64,000 nt of DNA from Lenzites betulinus (Eukaryota; Basidiomycota; Agaricomycetes; Polyporales; Polyporaceae), in NCBI GenBank assembly GCA_022264855.1, contig JABYQU010000014.1, forward strand, positions 124,001 to 188,000, in the 5' to 3' direction. Position 1 is the stretch's first letter. Each line of letters begins with the position of its first letter. The notes beneath the pieces were generated by a model. The model worked only from the letters and a program-made list of their open reading frames with translations, ran no database searches and was not told where the DNA came from. Shown here in pieces: positions 56,706 through 64,000 of the stretch. Position numbers and translations under genes: made by a program.

Positions 56706-56996
56706 TTATGGTTGCGCGTTCGACGACGGCGGCGGGGGGTACGGCGCTCTCGGCACGGGTTTCGTCTCCTCAATCCACCTCCTTGGTTTCCTCTCCACCA
56801 CGACCGTCCTCTGCTGCTCCTGCAAGCCGTCGGGCGCGGCCTGGCCGTCGGCGTAGCGCCCCCGGTCCGCGGGGCAGGGCAGGATCGCGGACGCGGAGAC
56901 GGTGAGGACCGACGCGAGGAAGGTGAGGCCGAAGAGCGAGGAGATGAGTGTCCGGCGTTGGCGGTGGTTCATCTGCAGGGCGCGCGTCGCGGACAT
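56706..56996 (-). CDS. Small single-pass membrane or secreted-type protein of unknown function
   Basis: ATG at 56996, stop ending at 56706, single exon, 96 aa. A basic N-terminus (NHRQRRT) precedes one hydrophobic segment (LISSLFGLTFLASVLTVSAS, about residues 17-36). A conserved-looking LPCPADRGRYADG motif follows, then a polar region with RKPRRWIEETKP and a Pro-rich tail. The arrangement fits either a signal anchor in a small mitochondrial or ER membrane protein or a signal peptide. I do not recognise the family. An inverted CCAAT box at 57298-57302 (CCAAT on the minus strand) lies about 300 bases upstream and supports a real promoter. Confidence 0.5.
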   Translation of the reverse strand: MSATRALQMNHRQRRTLISSLFGLTFLASVLTVSASAILPCPADRGRYADGQAAPDGLQEQQRTVVVERKPRRWIEETKPVPRAPYPPPPSSNAQP

Positions 56997-57297
56997 GCTT
57001 CTGCGGGGTGAGTGGGTGCGGCTCGGGTGCTGCTTCTAGTGGAACGGGTGATATGGTATGAGTGGATGGGTCTTTTGCGGGCTATGACGCCAATGCACTT
57101 GTCAGGCCTGTATCTCTCCCTAGACGAGTAACGGGATGCAACGCACTTTCAAAACTCCATGTCCTCTACGGGTAGTAGTGTGTGCGGCGCCCGGGGGTGC
57201 GGTGAGGGGGCGAGGGCGAGAGAGGCGATGGACGTTGAGTCGAAGGAGCGGACGGTCGAGCTCGGCGGCGAGGTCGAGCTGGATCGGAAGCTCTCCC

Positions 57298-57302
57298 ATT
57301 GG
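57298..57302 (-). promoter_or_regulatory. CCAAT box upstream of the small membrane protein gene
   Basis: CCAAT on the minus strand, about 300 bases before the ATG at 56996, inside the 381-base gap between that gene and the poly(T) tract. No other element was recognised in the gap. Confidence 0.3.
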
Positions 57303-57377
57303 CCAGGCAAATCCACGCTCATTTCCCGCAAGCGCCCTCACAGACGCCCGTCGCCGCACCATCCCGGGCGCCTCCTC

Positions 57378-57395
57378 TTTTTTTTTTTTTTTTTT
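57378..57395 (-). repeat. 18-nt poly(T) tract, candidate poly(A) tail of a retroposed element
   Basis: Eighteen T in a row on the plus strand equal a poly(A) run on the minus strand, the coding strand of the LINE ORF2 at 58715-63832. A LINE 3' end would look like this, but 1.3 kb separates it from the ORF2 stop, so it may instead belong to another insertion or be a simple repeat. Confidence 0.5.
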
Positions 57396-58714
57396 GTGGT
57401 GCTCTCATGGCGCGCAGGCGACAGCCGCTTCCATGAGATGTGCAGGAGTTCGGGGCCAGTGGCCCCTACACCACCGGGGGAAATGCATTTGCGCACACAC
57501 AGGCTCTACCCGTGTAGTGTGGGGCTCCCCTCAGGCCCAGAGGCTATCCCAGGTCCGTCGGTATTGGGGACCGGCAACGTTGTAGGGAAAATGGGAAGCG
57601 CGCGTCCAGTGGCTGAACGAGCGTCTATCAAAAGATAACGCAAGCGAGTAACCCCGAGTACCCCGAGCCTCTTCAGATAATGATTATCGCAGTTGCTTCA
57701 GACTCCGCATTTCCAAAAGATAATCCTCAAGATCAGATCGCTCCGGCGCTCGACACGCTGATGGCTGAAGTGGCTGAGGAAGGTGGTAGCGAGTGGGATG
57801 AAACTTGTTAGCATGCTACGACGCGTTTTCAACCATGTACATCACACAAAAGTTGCATAGAAAAGTTCAATGAACAAGATGTTCGGTATGGAATTTTTAG
57901 ATTTGGACAAAATCATGGGTAACTCATATGGAACTCATGCAAAAACTGTTTATTCCAAATTCTGTTCCCAAGAAGTGAGTCATAATACCATTAATTGTAT
58001 GTTCTTATAGTTTTTATGCCTCAAAACAGAGTGGACGAAGCCAGATTGAAGACTTTGTGCAACGGTAGTGTAAGGGAGATGTGCGAGCGCTAACAGCTTG
58101 ATTAGGCGCTGTCACCTTGCCCCCAACAATGCGACCGCCATGAACGTGCTAGTTTACCAAGCTACAGTCAAAACGTTGCAGATATGAATTGCCAGCCAGC
58201 AATGAGGAAGAACATTGATATAAGTAACGTCAAGACACGCCCAACCAAACACCAGAGAAGCTCACCGTTGCGCAAAGCCGTTCAGACACTCTTGTAAGGC
58301 GAGCCTCGAGAGCCCAACTCAGCGCCGCAGTGGCAGTTGAGGATCCATATGGCTTGGGGCATGTGTCATTATACAAAGCACCATCGAAAGACACCACACG
58401 CAATGTCAGAGCATTGGCGCAGGGGAACGGACTTTGGAGGCGGCACGCAAAGACGGCTGTCCCATCAGGAATGGGAGAGCACTTTCAAAATCGGCCAACA
58501 ACTGGTGCTCTGCGCGGCTGAAGTCAAGCTTCACACATAGCATCACATCCAGGACCTTTGCATGGTGTTATGTTACATAGGGATGCCAACTACCGTTGTG
58601 GCTCTCTCGACGCGCTGTCGGAGTTTCAATGATGTTCAGCCACAGTCGCGTTCAGGCGATTAGATATCCAGAGATTACACGGCACAAATCGCGTATCAAT
58701 CCGACTCTGATGAT
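57396..58714. other. Possible LINE 3' region or older repeat debris
   Basis: 1.3 kb with no recognised gene. From about 57.65 to 58.7 kb the sequence is clearly richer in A and T than the rest of the window (for example around 57830-58020), which suggests a different origin. If the poly(T) at 57378-57395 is the LINE tail, this whole interval is its 3' untranslated region. Otherwise it is decayed transposon or intergenic DNA. A short plus-strand open frame at 58330-58521 has no family. Confidence 0.4.
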
Positions 58715-61700
58715 CTACCGGCGCCTGCCATTAGACGCCTGGACACCTTTCTTGTAGGGGTTGCCGGTCCCCATCGGTATACCCACTAAAACCCCCGCGC
58801 ACAGGGCCCAGTTCGGGGGGAGCTCTTCGGCGTTCTTCACCAGTCCCCCCCACGTTCTATCAATCAGGCCAACCTTCGCGGCCTTTTTGCGCTCCCCGGC
58901 TCGTCTCGCGGCAGCCTGGTCCATCCTCAGGCGCTTCGTCAGCGCGGTTTGCCACTTCCTCGTTATTTCGCGCGTTGTGTGGTGTTTCTCCACCCTGTTG
59001 CCATGCTCAATCACCCTTTCGCATCTCAGTGTCCAGATGAGGTACACTGCTTCGGGGATTAGGATCCTCGCGAGTCTCGTTGCAGCGTGGTTTGGTCGTC
59101 CGCAGTTCTTACGGACCACCGTTGCGTGCGCGCCCAGCGCTAGTCCCATCGTTACCTCGCCCATGCTGACGCCCTTTCTTCCCAGTGCCGCAGCAGTGAG
59201 GTTCCAGACATGCTCCCTCCCCGGAGCTCTGCATTCCACAAGGATGTGTTTGAGGTCCTCCGTGGTCCCACATACCCCGCACGTCTTTCTCTCCGTGCAC
59301 CCCGGTATATGGCCCCAGAACGAACCGACCCTCAGCGCATCGTGTATTGCCTTCCAGATGAAATCCCTGACCTGCTTTCGGACTACGTCCTCCCGCAACG
59401 CCATCCAGATCCGGTCCTCGCTAACGTACCCACCCCCTCTCTCTTCCAGATACTGCATTGCTGCCCGCATGTTCCGTTCTGTGGCAGCGCGTAGGGGGGG
59501 GGCTCTCCGGTCGCAGATGCCCTTGTACGCTAGACTTTGGGTCAGCATTGGGAGGGACACGCCTGCTTTGAGGTACTTGGTGCACATCCTCTCCGCCGGG
59601 CCCAGGATCGGCAGTTTATCCGCGCCCGCCTTGGCAAGCCTATCAGCCTCCTCATTCCCCTTATCACCCGAGTGGCCCTTGACCCATCGGAAGGTCGTTG
59701 GGGCGCTCCTCGCTCTCAGCGCCGCTGTTACTTTCCTGAGGGTCGGCGCATTCGCTACTCCAATCCACCCTGTGTCTTCCCAGTGGTGGACGTGCCTCGT
59801 TAGGCCATCGATTGCGTACCGTGAGTCCGAGACGATGTGCAGGGGCGCGAAAGGGGGGACTCGGGCTGTTGCTATCAGGATTGCTTCTAGTTCCGCAATC
59901 TGGTTTGTCTGTCCCCCGCCACACACTCGCGCCGCCACGTTTCTCGCGTCATTTTCTCCAAACCACACGCCACATCCCGCGCGTGGGGCCCCGTCCCTTC
60001 CATGCACGCACGATCCGTCCACATAGACTTCCACGCTCTCCTCGGTCACCGCGAACGGGCGCGGCGCTCTGGTCGCCCAGGCGTTTTCTTCGTCCTTCAG
60101 CGTGAATGCTCTCATGGCGTTTGCAAGCGGGCCCTCTTGGCTTACCGTCGGGTCAAAGGTTATTCTGCCGTGCTCGTCTCGCGCTCGGGCGTTGTTCTCT
60201 CTGCGGTGTCTCGTCAGGGTTAGTCCATCCACATTCCCCTCCATCCCTGGGTTCCACTTCGGCTCGATGTTGGCTATTATTCTCTCGGCCGCTCTCGCGC
60301 ATGCGTGCGGCGCGCTGCAACCTCGCACAGTTCTGTCCTCTTCGCACTGTGCACACTCGCAGTCTGCGATATCTTCGTGGTCACCGCCCCACTCTACAGT
60401 CCTCTTCGCCACCGCATCGCATTCTCCGACAGTGCTTACGCCGTGGCGTAGTCGGAGGCACTCCGCCACCACTTTTCCAGCTCTGGCACGGTTCGAGATT
60501 GCGCCTATGTGGTGCCAGACGGGCATGTACTCTTTGATCTGTTTCGCCGGCAGTTTTGCCGCGCACCGGATCCCGTGCTTCCGAGCGGCTCTTATTAGGC
60601 GTCGGATCATGGGAGGGAGTGGTGAGCTTGCTCTTGCATCCACTTCCCATTGCTGTAGGAACGTGTTTATCCTCATTTTCAGGTGCGCTTTCGGGCTCGC
60701 GGCCGTCGCTGCCCGCGCCAGGATGGCGTCCGCCAGGGCTGCCCACCTGGGCCTCGTCGGGGACAGGTTGAGGTAGTCTTTCACCAGCATCAGTTGTATC
60801 GCTTCGTTCCTGATCGCTACGTCCAGGATTCCAAGGCCACCCGCTCTGACATCCGCGCTTACTACGTCTGCGTTCACCCGGGGGTGCTTGTCGCCCGCCC
60901 ACACAAATGTACTTATCATCTTCCTGAGCTTGGTTTCGACGTGGCTTGGCATTCCTTGCGCCTTGGCCAGGAACTGCGTTCGTCCCCCGACCTCCATGCT
61001 GACAATGAGGCGTCTGCCCTTCAGGGACGGGCGGCCTTTGTCCCATTTCTCGAGGACGCGCTCTATTGTCGCGAGGACCGGCGTCCATGGCGCCGCATCA
61101 TCGACGTTGTTTCCTATCCACGCGCCCAGGGACCTGACTGCTTCTCCGTCCTTGGCCACTCTGATGTTCGCTGGGATCGGTCGCGAGCTCGCTGACGTGG
61201 TGCGTGTCTCCCAAACTCTCCGCCTATACTCAGGAGCTCCAACAGGGATGATCTCCGTTTTTTCCATGTTGAATCTTGCTCGTGATGCCCTACACCACTT
61301 CTTTGTCACGTCCTCCACAGTCCCATAGTTGTCGTTCTCTCCCAGGAATATTGTTGTGTCATCTGCGAACAGCGCCGTCACCAGTCGTTCTGTTCCCCCA
61401 GGGACATTCAGGCCCTCGATCTGCGACTTCCTCAGGGCGCACGCTAGGGGCTCGATCGCGATCACGAAGAGTAGGCAGGACATAGGGTCGCCCTGCCTCA
61501 CGCCTCTCGTAATTCGGAAGGGTGAGCTCTTCACACCATTCAGCATGACACAACTTGACGCTTGCTCGTACAGGTTACGGACCGTCCTGATGAAGGATGC
61601 TGGGAAATTCATGTGGGCCAGGACGTCCATAATGTACTTGTGGTCGATCCTATTGTACGCCTTCTCTTGGTCTAGGGCTACAATCACCCCGTTCGCCTCC

Positions 61701-63832
61701 TCTGCTTCTGCGTACTCAATGACCATTTTGTTCAGGTTGATTTGATCGAATATCGTTCGCCCCGGGATGAAGCCCGCCTGGTCCGGGTGTATTATCGAGT
61801 GTGCAAGGTTCGCCAGTCTCGATGCCATCGCTCTTGTCATGACTTTATAGTCCGAGTTGAGTAGCGTTATTGGCCTATAGTTGACAATCTCTCTCTTATC
61901 TTTTTTAAGCTTGTAGATGGGGCATATCATGCCATCCGTGAATTCCGATCCCGCAACGGTGCCGTGTTCTGCCACGTCGTTGAAGACTTTCGTTAGCGCA
62001 CTCATTACGTCGGCACCCGCTATGTTTTTTCTCTGGTCAGCCTCATGCCACCTGATGTATGCTTTCCAGACTTCCGTCGGAAGCCCATCCAGGCCCGGAG
62101 CTTTGCTACCTGCCGCAGTTCGGACCGCCTCCACAACTTCGGCCTTGGTGAGTTTTGATGCCATCATTGCTTTCTGTCTGTTTGTTAGCTTAGCGTGCGT
62201 GTCCTCAAGTGCCTCGGCGATGTATTCGTTATGCGGCTCGCCATCTTCCAGGAGCTCGTCGCTCTGGAGGCCATCGTAGTGTTTTCTAGCGATCTCCGCC
62301 ATCTTCTTCGCATGTGTTGTGTAGGTCGTCCTCCCACCATTCGTTTCCGCGAGCTCCGCGATCGTGGTTGGGGGGGGTGGGGTGGCGAATTTTCGGATCC
62401 ACTGTTTAGTTATCTTCTCGTCGCGCTCCCAGTGCGCCTCCTCTACCGTCCTTCTCTTCATGCCAAAGAACTTTGTTTCTAACCTCGTGATCCTCTCCTG
62501 TAGGATTGCAGCGTGTGTTCTTGCGTCCACGTCGATTTGCCCGCCCTCACTCGGATTCAGCGTGGCCTTGAGGTCAAGTCGGAGGTGTTCGAGGCGTTTC
62601 TGGATTTTAGGTATTTTGGTTTTGGCTCTCTCTCGCGCCGCCTGTCTCAGTTTATTCTTGAAGGCGGCGTACACCATCTGCGGGTTTCTTTCTTCCGTTC
62701 TGTCCACGATCTCATTTATCCCTGCAACTAATTCCTCGCCTAGGCGTTTCATTGTCGCAATCATCTCCTTATCTTCCAACAGGTGGGCCGGCAGCGACCA
62801 CCTCCCCACGCCCTTGAATGGCTCCGCCCTATTGGCGATCGAGACCGACACCATTTTGTGGTCCGTCGGCACACCCGCCTCCCGGATCAGCCATACCGAC
62901 GCATCCTTCAAGATTCTTGTCGTGCCATATATTCTATCCAGCCTCGATTGCGAGCCCGTCGCCCCATGCATGTATGTAAATTCACGCTGTGTTATGTTAG
63001 TTGCTCTCCATCCATCCTGCAGGTTCATCTCACGGCATAGTGCCCTGAGTTCCGAGGTCTGTCGCGTCTGGTCGCATCTCGCTGGCAGCCTGTCCACACT
63101 ATCCTCGACCACATTGAAATCACCCATCATGATGTCCGGTTTCTGCGGCATGCGCTCTCGCAGGGTTTTCCAGAATTCTGCATTCTCGGATGCGGTGTTT
63201 GGCGCATATACGTTTAGTATCGTGAGCATGCGCCCGTCTGTCCATGGAATCCTCAGGAGCAAGGCGCGTCCCGGGATGAGCAGCGTCGCCACACACGCCT
63301 CATCATTCATTCTTCTCTTATTTATTACGAAGGCCACACCTCCTGCCCTTGCACCCGTGGGGTCCCCGTCACCGCAATGGATGCTGAGGTACTGGCCAAA
63401 GAGGTCCGTCAGTTCGGTGACCCTCATGGGGGTAAGGTGTGTCTCCTGCAGAGCCAGGATGCAGATCTTTTCATCGCGTATCAATTGGTTAATCATCAGC
63501 CATTTGTTCCCAGCGGGTTCGCCCCCCCCCGTCGCGTACCCGTTCACATTCAGCGACGCCAGGTTCAGCCTCGTCCTTGTCCCACCTCGGCAGCTCCTCG
63601 CGTCGCCCGGGACCCCCGCCCCTACACCGCGCTCGCGCGCCTCGCCATGCGCGGCGTTGCTACCAATCTCGCGATCGCGCTCACCAGGGCCGGCTTCAGC
63701 ATTCGGGGCACCGTCCCTTCCTGCGGCCACAAGGCGCCTGTTGCCAGTAAGTTCTAGGATGTCCGTATTGCTTGGGTTCGTTAACGTTGTGTGGTTCTCA
63801 GTGGTTGGGGCTGTCCCGCGCGTTACAACCAT
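58715..63832 (-). CDS. Non-LTR (LINE) retrotransposon ORF2: endonuclease - reverse transcriptase - RNase H
   Basis: 1705 aa from the ATG at 63832 with no stop or frameshift; an in-frame TGA lies upstream and no other ATG precedes. Residue numbers are hand-counted. The APE-type endonuclease at about 89-335 has ALQETHL (E130), LNVYAPN, MGDFN (D238, N240), SRLDRIY and TDHKMV (D324, H325). Reverse transcriptase at about 575-850 has NYRPITLLNSDYK, DQAGFIPGRTIFDQ, VALDQEKAYNRIDH, RGVRQGDPMSCLLF and ALFADDTTIF (FADD at 822-825). A Cys-rich knot (DCECAQCEED) lies near 1160. RNase H at about 1268-1405 has D1272, E1314, D1336 and D1397, the last in a WVKGHSGDKGNEEADR context. A zinc-binding-like C-x2-C motif (TCGVCG) lies near 1515. 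The order EN-RT-RNase H fits Tad1/I-type fungal LINEs. All catalytic motifs are intact, suggesting recent activity. Confidence 0.93.
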   Translation of the reverse strand: MVVTRGTAPTTENHTTLTNPSNTDILELTGNRRLVAAGRDGAPNAEAGPGERDREIGSNAAHGEARERGVGAGVPGDARSCRGGTRTRLNLASLNVNGYATGGGEPAGNKWLMINQLIRDEKICILALQETHLTPMRVTELTDLFGQYLSIHCGDGDPTGARAGGVAFVINKRRMNDEACVATLLIPGRALLLRIPWTDGRMLTILNVYAPNTASENAEFWKTLRERMPQKPDIMMGDFNVVEDSVDRLPARCDQTRQTSELRALCREMNLQDGWRATNITQREFTYMHGATGSQSRLDRIYGTTRILKDASVWLIREAGVPTDHKMVSVSIANRAEPFKGVGRWSLPAHLLEDKEMIATMKRLGEELVAGINEIVDRTEERNPQMVYAAFKNKLRQAARERAKTKIPKIQKRLEHLRLDLKATLNPSEGGQIDVDARTHAAILQERITRLETKFFGMKRRTVEEAHWERDEKITKQWIRKFATPPPPTTIAELAETNGGRTTYTTHAKKMAEIARKHYDGLQSDELLEDGEPHNEYIAEALEDTHAKLTNRQKAMMASKLTKAEVVEAVRTAAGSKAPGLDGLPTEVWKAYIRWHEADQRKNIAGADVMSALTKVFNDVAEHGTVAGSEFTDGMICPIYKLKKDKREIVNYRPITLLNSDYKVMTRAMASRLANLAHSIIHPDQAGFIPGRTIFDQINLNKMVIEYAEAEEANGVIVALDQEKAYNRIDHKYIMDVLAHMNFPASFIRTVRNLYEQASSCVMLNGVKSSPFRITRGVRQGDPMSCLLFVIAIEPLACALRKSQIEGLNVPGGTERLVTALFADDTTIFLGENDNYGTVEDVTKKWCRASRARFNMEKTEIIPVGAPEYRRRVWETRTTSASSRPIPANIRVAKDGEAVRSLGAWIGNNVDDAAPWTPVLATIERVLEKWDKGRPSLKGRRLIVSMEVGGRTQFLAKAQGMPSHVETKLRKMISTFVWAGDKHPRVNADVVSADVRAGGLGILDVAIRNEAIQLMLVKDYLNLSPTRPRWAALADAILARAATAASPKAHLKMRINTFLQQWEVDARASSPLPPMIRRLIRAARKHGIRCAAKLPAKQIKEYMPVWHHIGAISNRARAGKVVAECLRLRHGVSTVGECDAVAKRTVEWGGDHEDIADCECAQCEEDRTVRGCSAPHACARAAERIIANIEPKWNPGMEGNVDGLTLTRHRRENNARARDEHGRITFDPTVSQEGPLANAMRAFTLKDEENAWATRAPRPFAVTEESVEVYVDGSCVHGRDGAPRAGCGVWFGENDARNVAARVCGGGQTNQIAELEAILIATARVPPFAPLHIVSDSRYAIDGLTRHVHHWEDTGWIGVANAPTLRKVTAALRARSAPTTFRWVKGHSGDKGNEEADRLAKAGADKLPILGPAERMCTKYLKAGVSLPMLTQSLAYKGICDRRAPPLRAATERNMRAAMQYLEERGGGYVSEDRIWMALREDVVRKQVRDFIWKAIHDALRVGSFWGHIPGCTERKTCGVCGTTEDLKHILVECRAPGREHVWNLTAAALGRKGVSMGEVTMGLALGAHATVVRKNCGRPNHAATRLARILIPEAVYLIWTLRCERVIEHGNRVEKHHTTREITRKWQTALTKRLRMDQAAARRAGERKKAAKVGLIDRTWGGLVKNAEELPPNWALCAGVLVGIPMGTGNPYKKGVQASNGRRR

Positions 63833-64000
63833 AGCACGCGGTAGGTGCCGTATCCCGGGCACCTCGGTCGACTCTGCGCGAGGGGCTGTGGCTCAGCACA
63901 CCCAGACCCCTGTAGCTTCAGCCTCTCCGCGCGGCACGTCGAGGCCTCAATAGGCCGCCGCATGTATTTCGTAGCAGCTTTCCTGTCCCCCGTGAGGTCA
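58715..64000 (-). mobile_element. LINE-type retrotransposon, extends beyond the right edge of the window
   Basis: The body contains the intact ORF2. The 5' part, where Tad1-like elements carry a gag-like ORF1, lies beyond position 64000. The 3' end is either just after 58715 or at the poly(T) tract 57378-57395. Target-site duplications cannot be checked because the 5' junction is outside the window. The 168 bases between 63833 and 64000 are GC-rich, and the minus-strand frames there close at an in-frame TGA about 15 codons upstream of 63862. Confidence 0.85.

Noticed and set aside
62364..63953. 529-codon plus-strand open frame
   Set aside because: Antisense of the LINE endonuclease region; Ser/Arg/Pro-rich shadow frame.
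1..64000. tRNA, rRNA and CRISPR-like arrays
   Set aside because: Scanned by eye for B-box-like GGTTCGAnnCC, A-box-like starts and regularly spaced repeats. GTTCGA occurrences (for example near 12098, 35546 and 52810) lack the rest of a tRNA. CRISPR is not expected in a eukaryote and no spaced array exists.

Overview
The window looks like nuclear DNA of a mushroom-forming basidiomycete (Agaricomycetes, most like a polypore). The reasons are high GC, genes packed in short clusters, many introns of about 50-60 nt with GTRNGT donors and CAG/TAG acceptors, very small internal exons, and a gene set typical of these fungi. I rebuilt the exon structures by hand from splice signals, reading-frame phase and family conservation. 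They are predictions without transcript support.

Layout. 0-9 kb is gene-dense: a possible 3' gene end at the window edge, an Rdx/selenoprotein-W-like thioredoxin-fold protein, a TVP38-type Golgi membrane protein (-), a small mitochondrial-looking membrane/coiled-coil protein (+), a PEX11 peroxisome-division protein (-) and, divergent from it, a Tctex-type dynein light chain (+). 9-14.6 kb has no recognisable gene and ends in a cluster of TCCGGACA-containing repeats. 15.2-20.4 kb carries a TPMT-family thiol methyltransferase with a clear TATA box, an intronless mitochondrial PPR protein, and a conserved small protein whose first exon appears to be only the ATG.

20.8-25.9 kb is a locally duplicated module. 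It holds an intact intronless 489-aa protein of unknown function (+), an ARID-like protein (-), and decayed further copies of both. 26-43.1 kb contains three large regulatory or cytoskeletal genes, all on the minus strand: a CLASP/Stu1 microtubule protein of 1348 aa (11 exons), an HSF-type DNA-binding factor of 621 aa (5 exons), and an AGC kinase of the Fpk1/Kin82/NRC-2 type of 686 aa (9 exons). They are separated by gene-free stretches of 2.1 and 4.7 kb. 43.1-52.9 kb is a second gene-poor island with only fragmentary ORFs and unassigned TATA boxes. 53.2-56.3 kb is an MFS transporter of the vacuolar basic-amino-acid/Fnx1 type split into 20 exons, followed by a small membrane protein (-). 57.4-64 kb is dominated by a non-LTR (LINE) retrotransposon on the minus strand. 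Its ORF2 (endonuclease, reverse transcriptase, RNase H, Cys-rich ends) is uninterrupted for 1705 codons, so the copy looks young.

The genes do not form one pathway. They are ordinary housekeeping and regulatory loci interrupted by fast-evolving material. The clearest unusual signals are the tandem 489-aa/ARID module, the intact LINE, the very small exons, and two gene-poor islands. I did not find convincing evidence of a new multi-gene system. No tRNA, rRNA or CRISPR-like array was seen.
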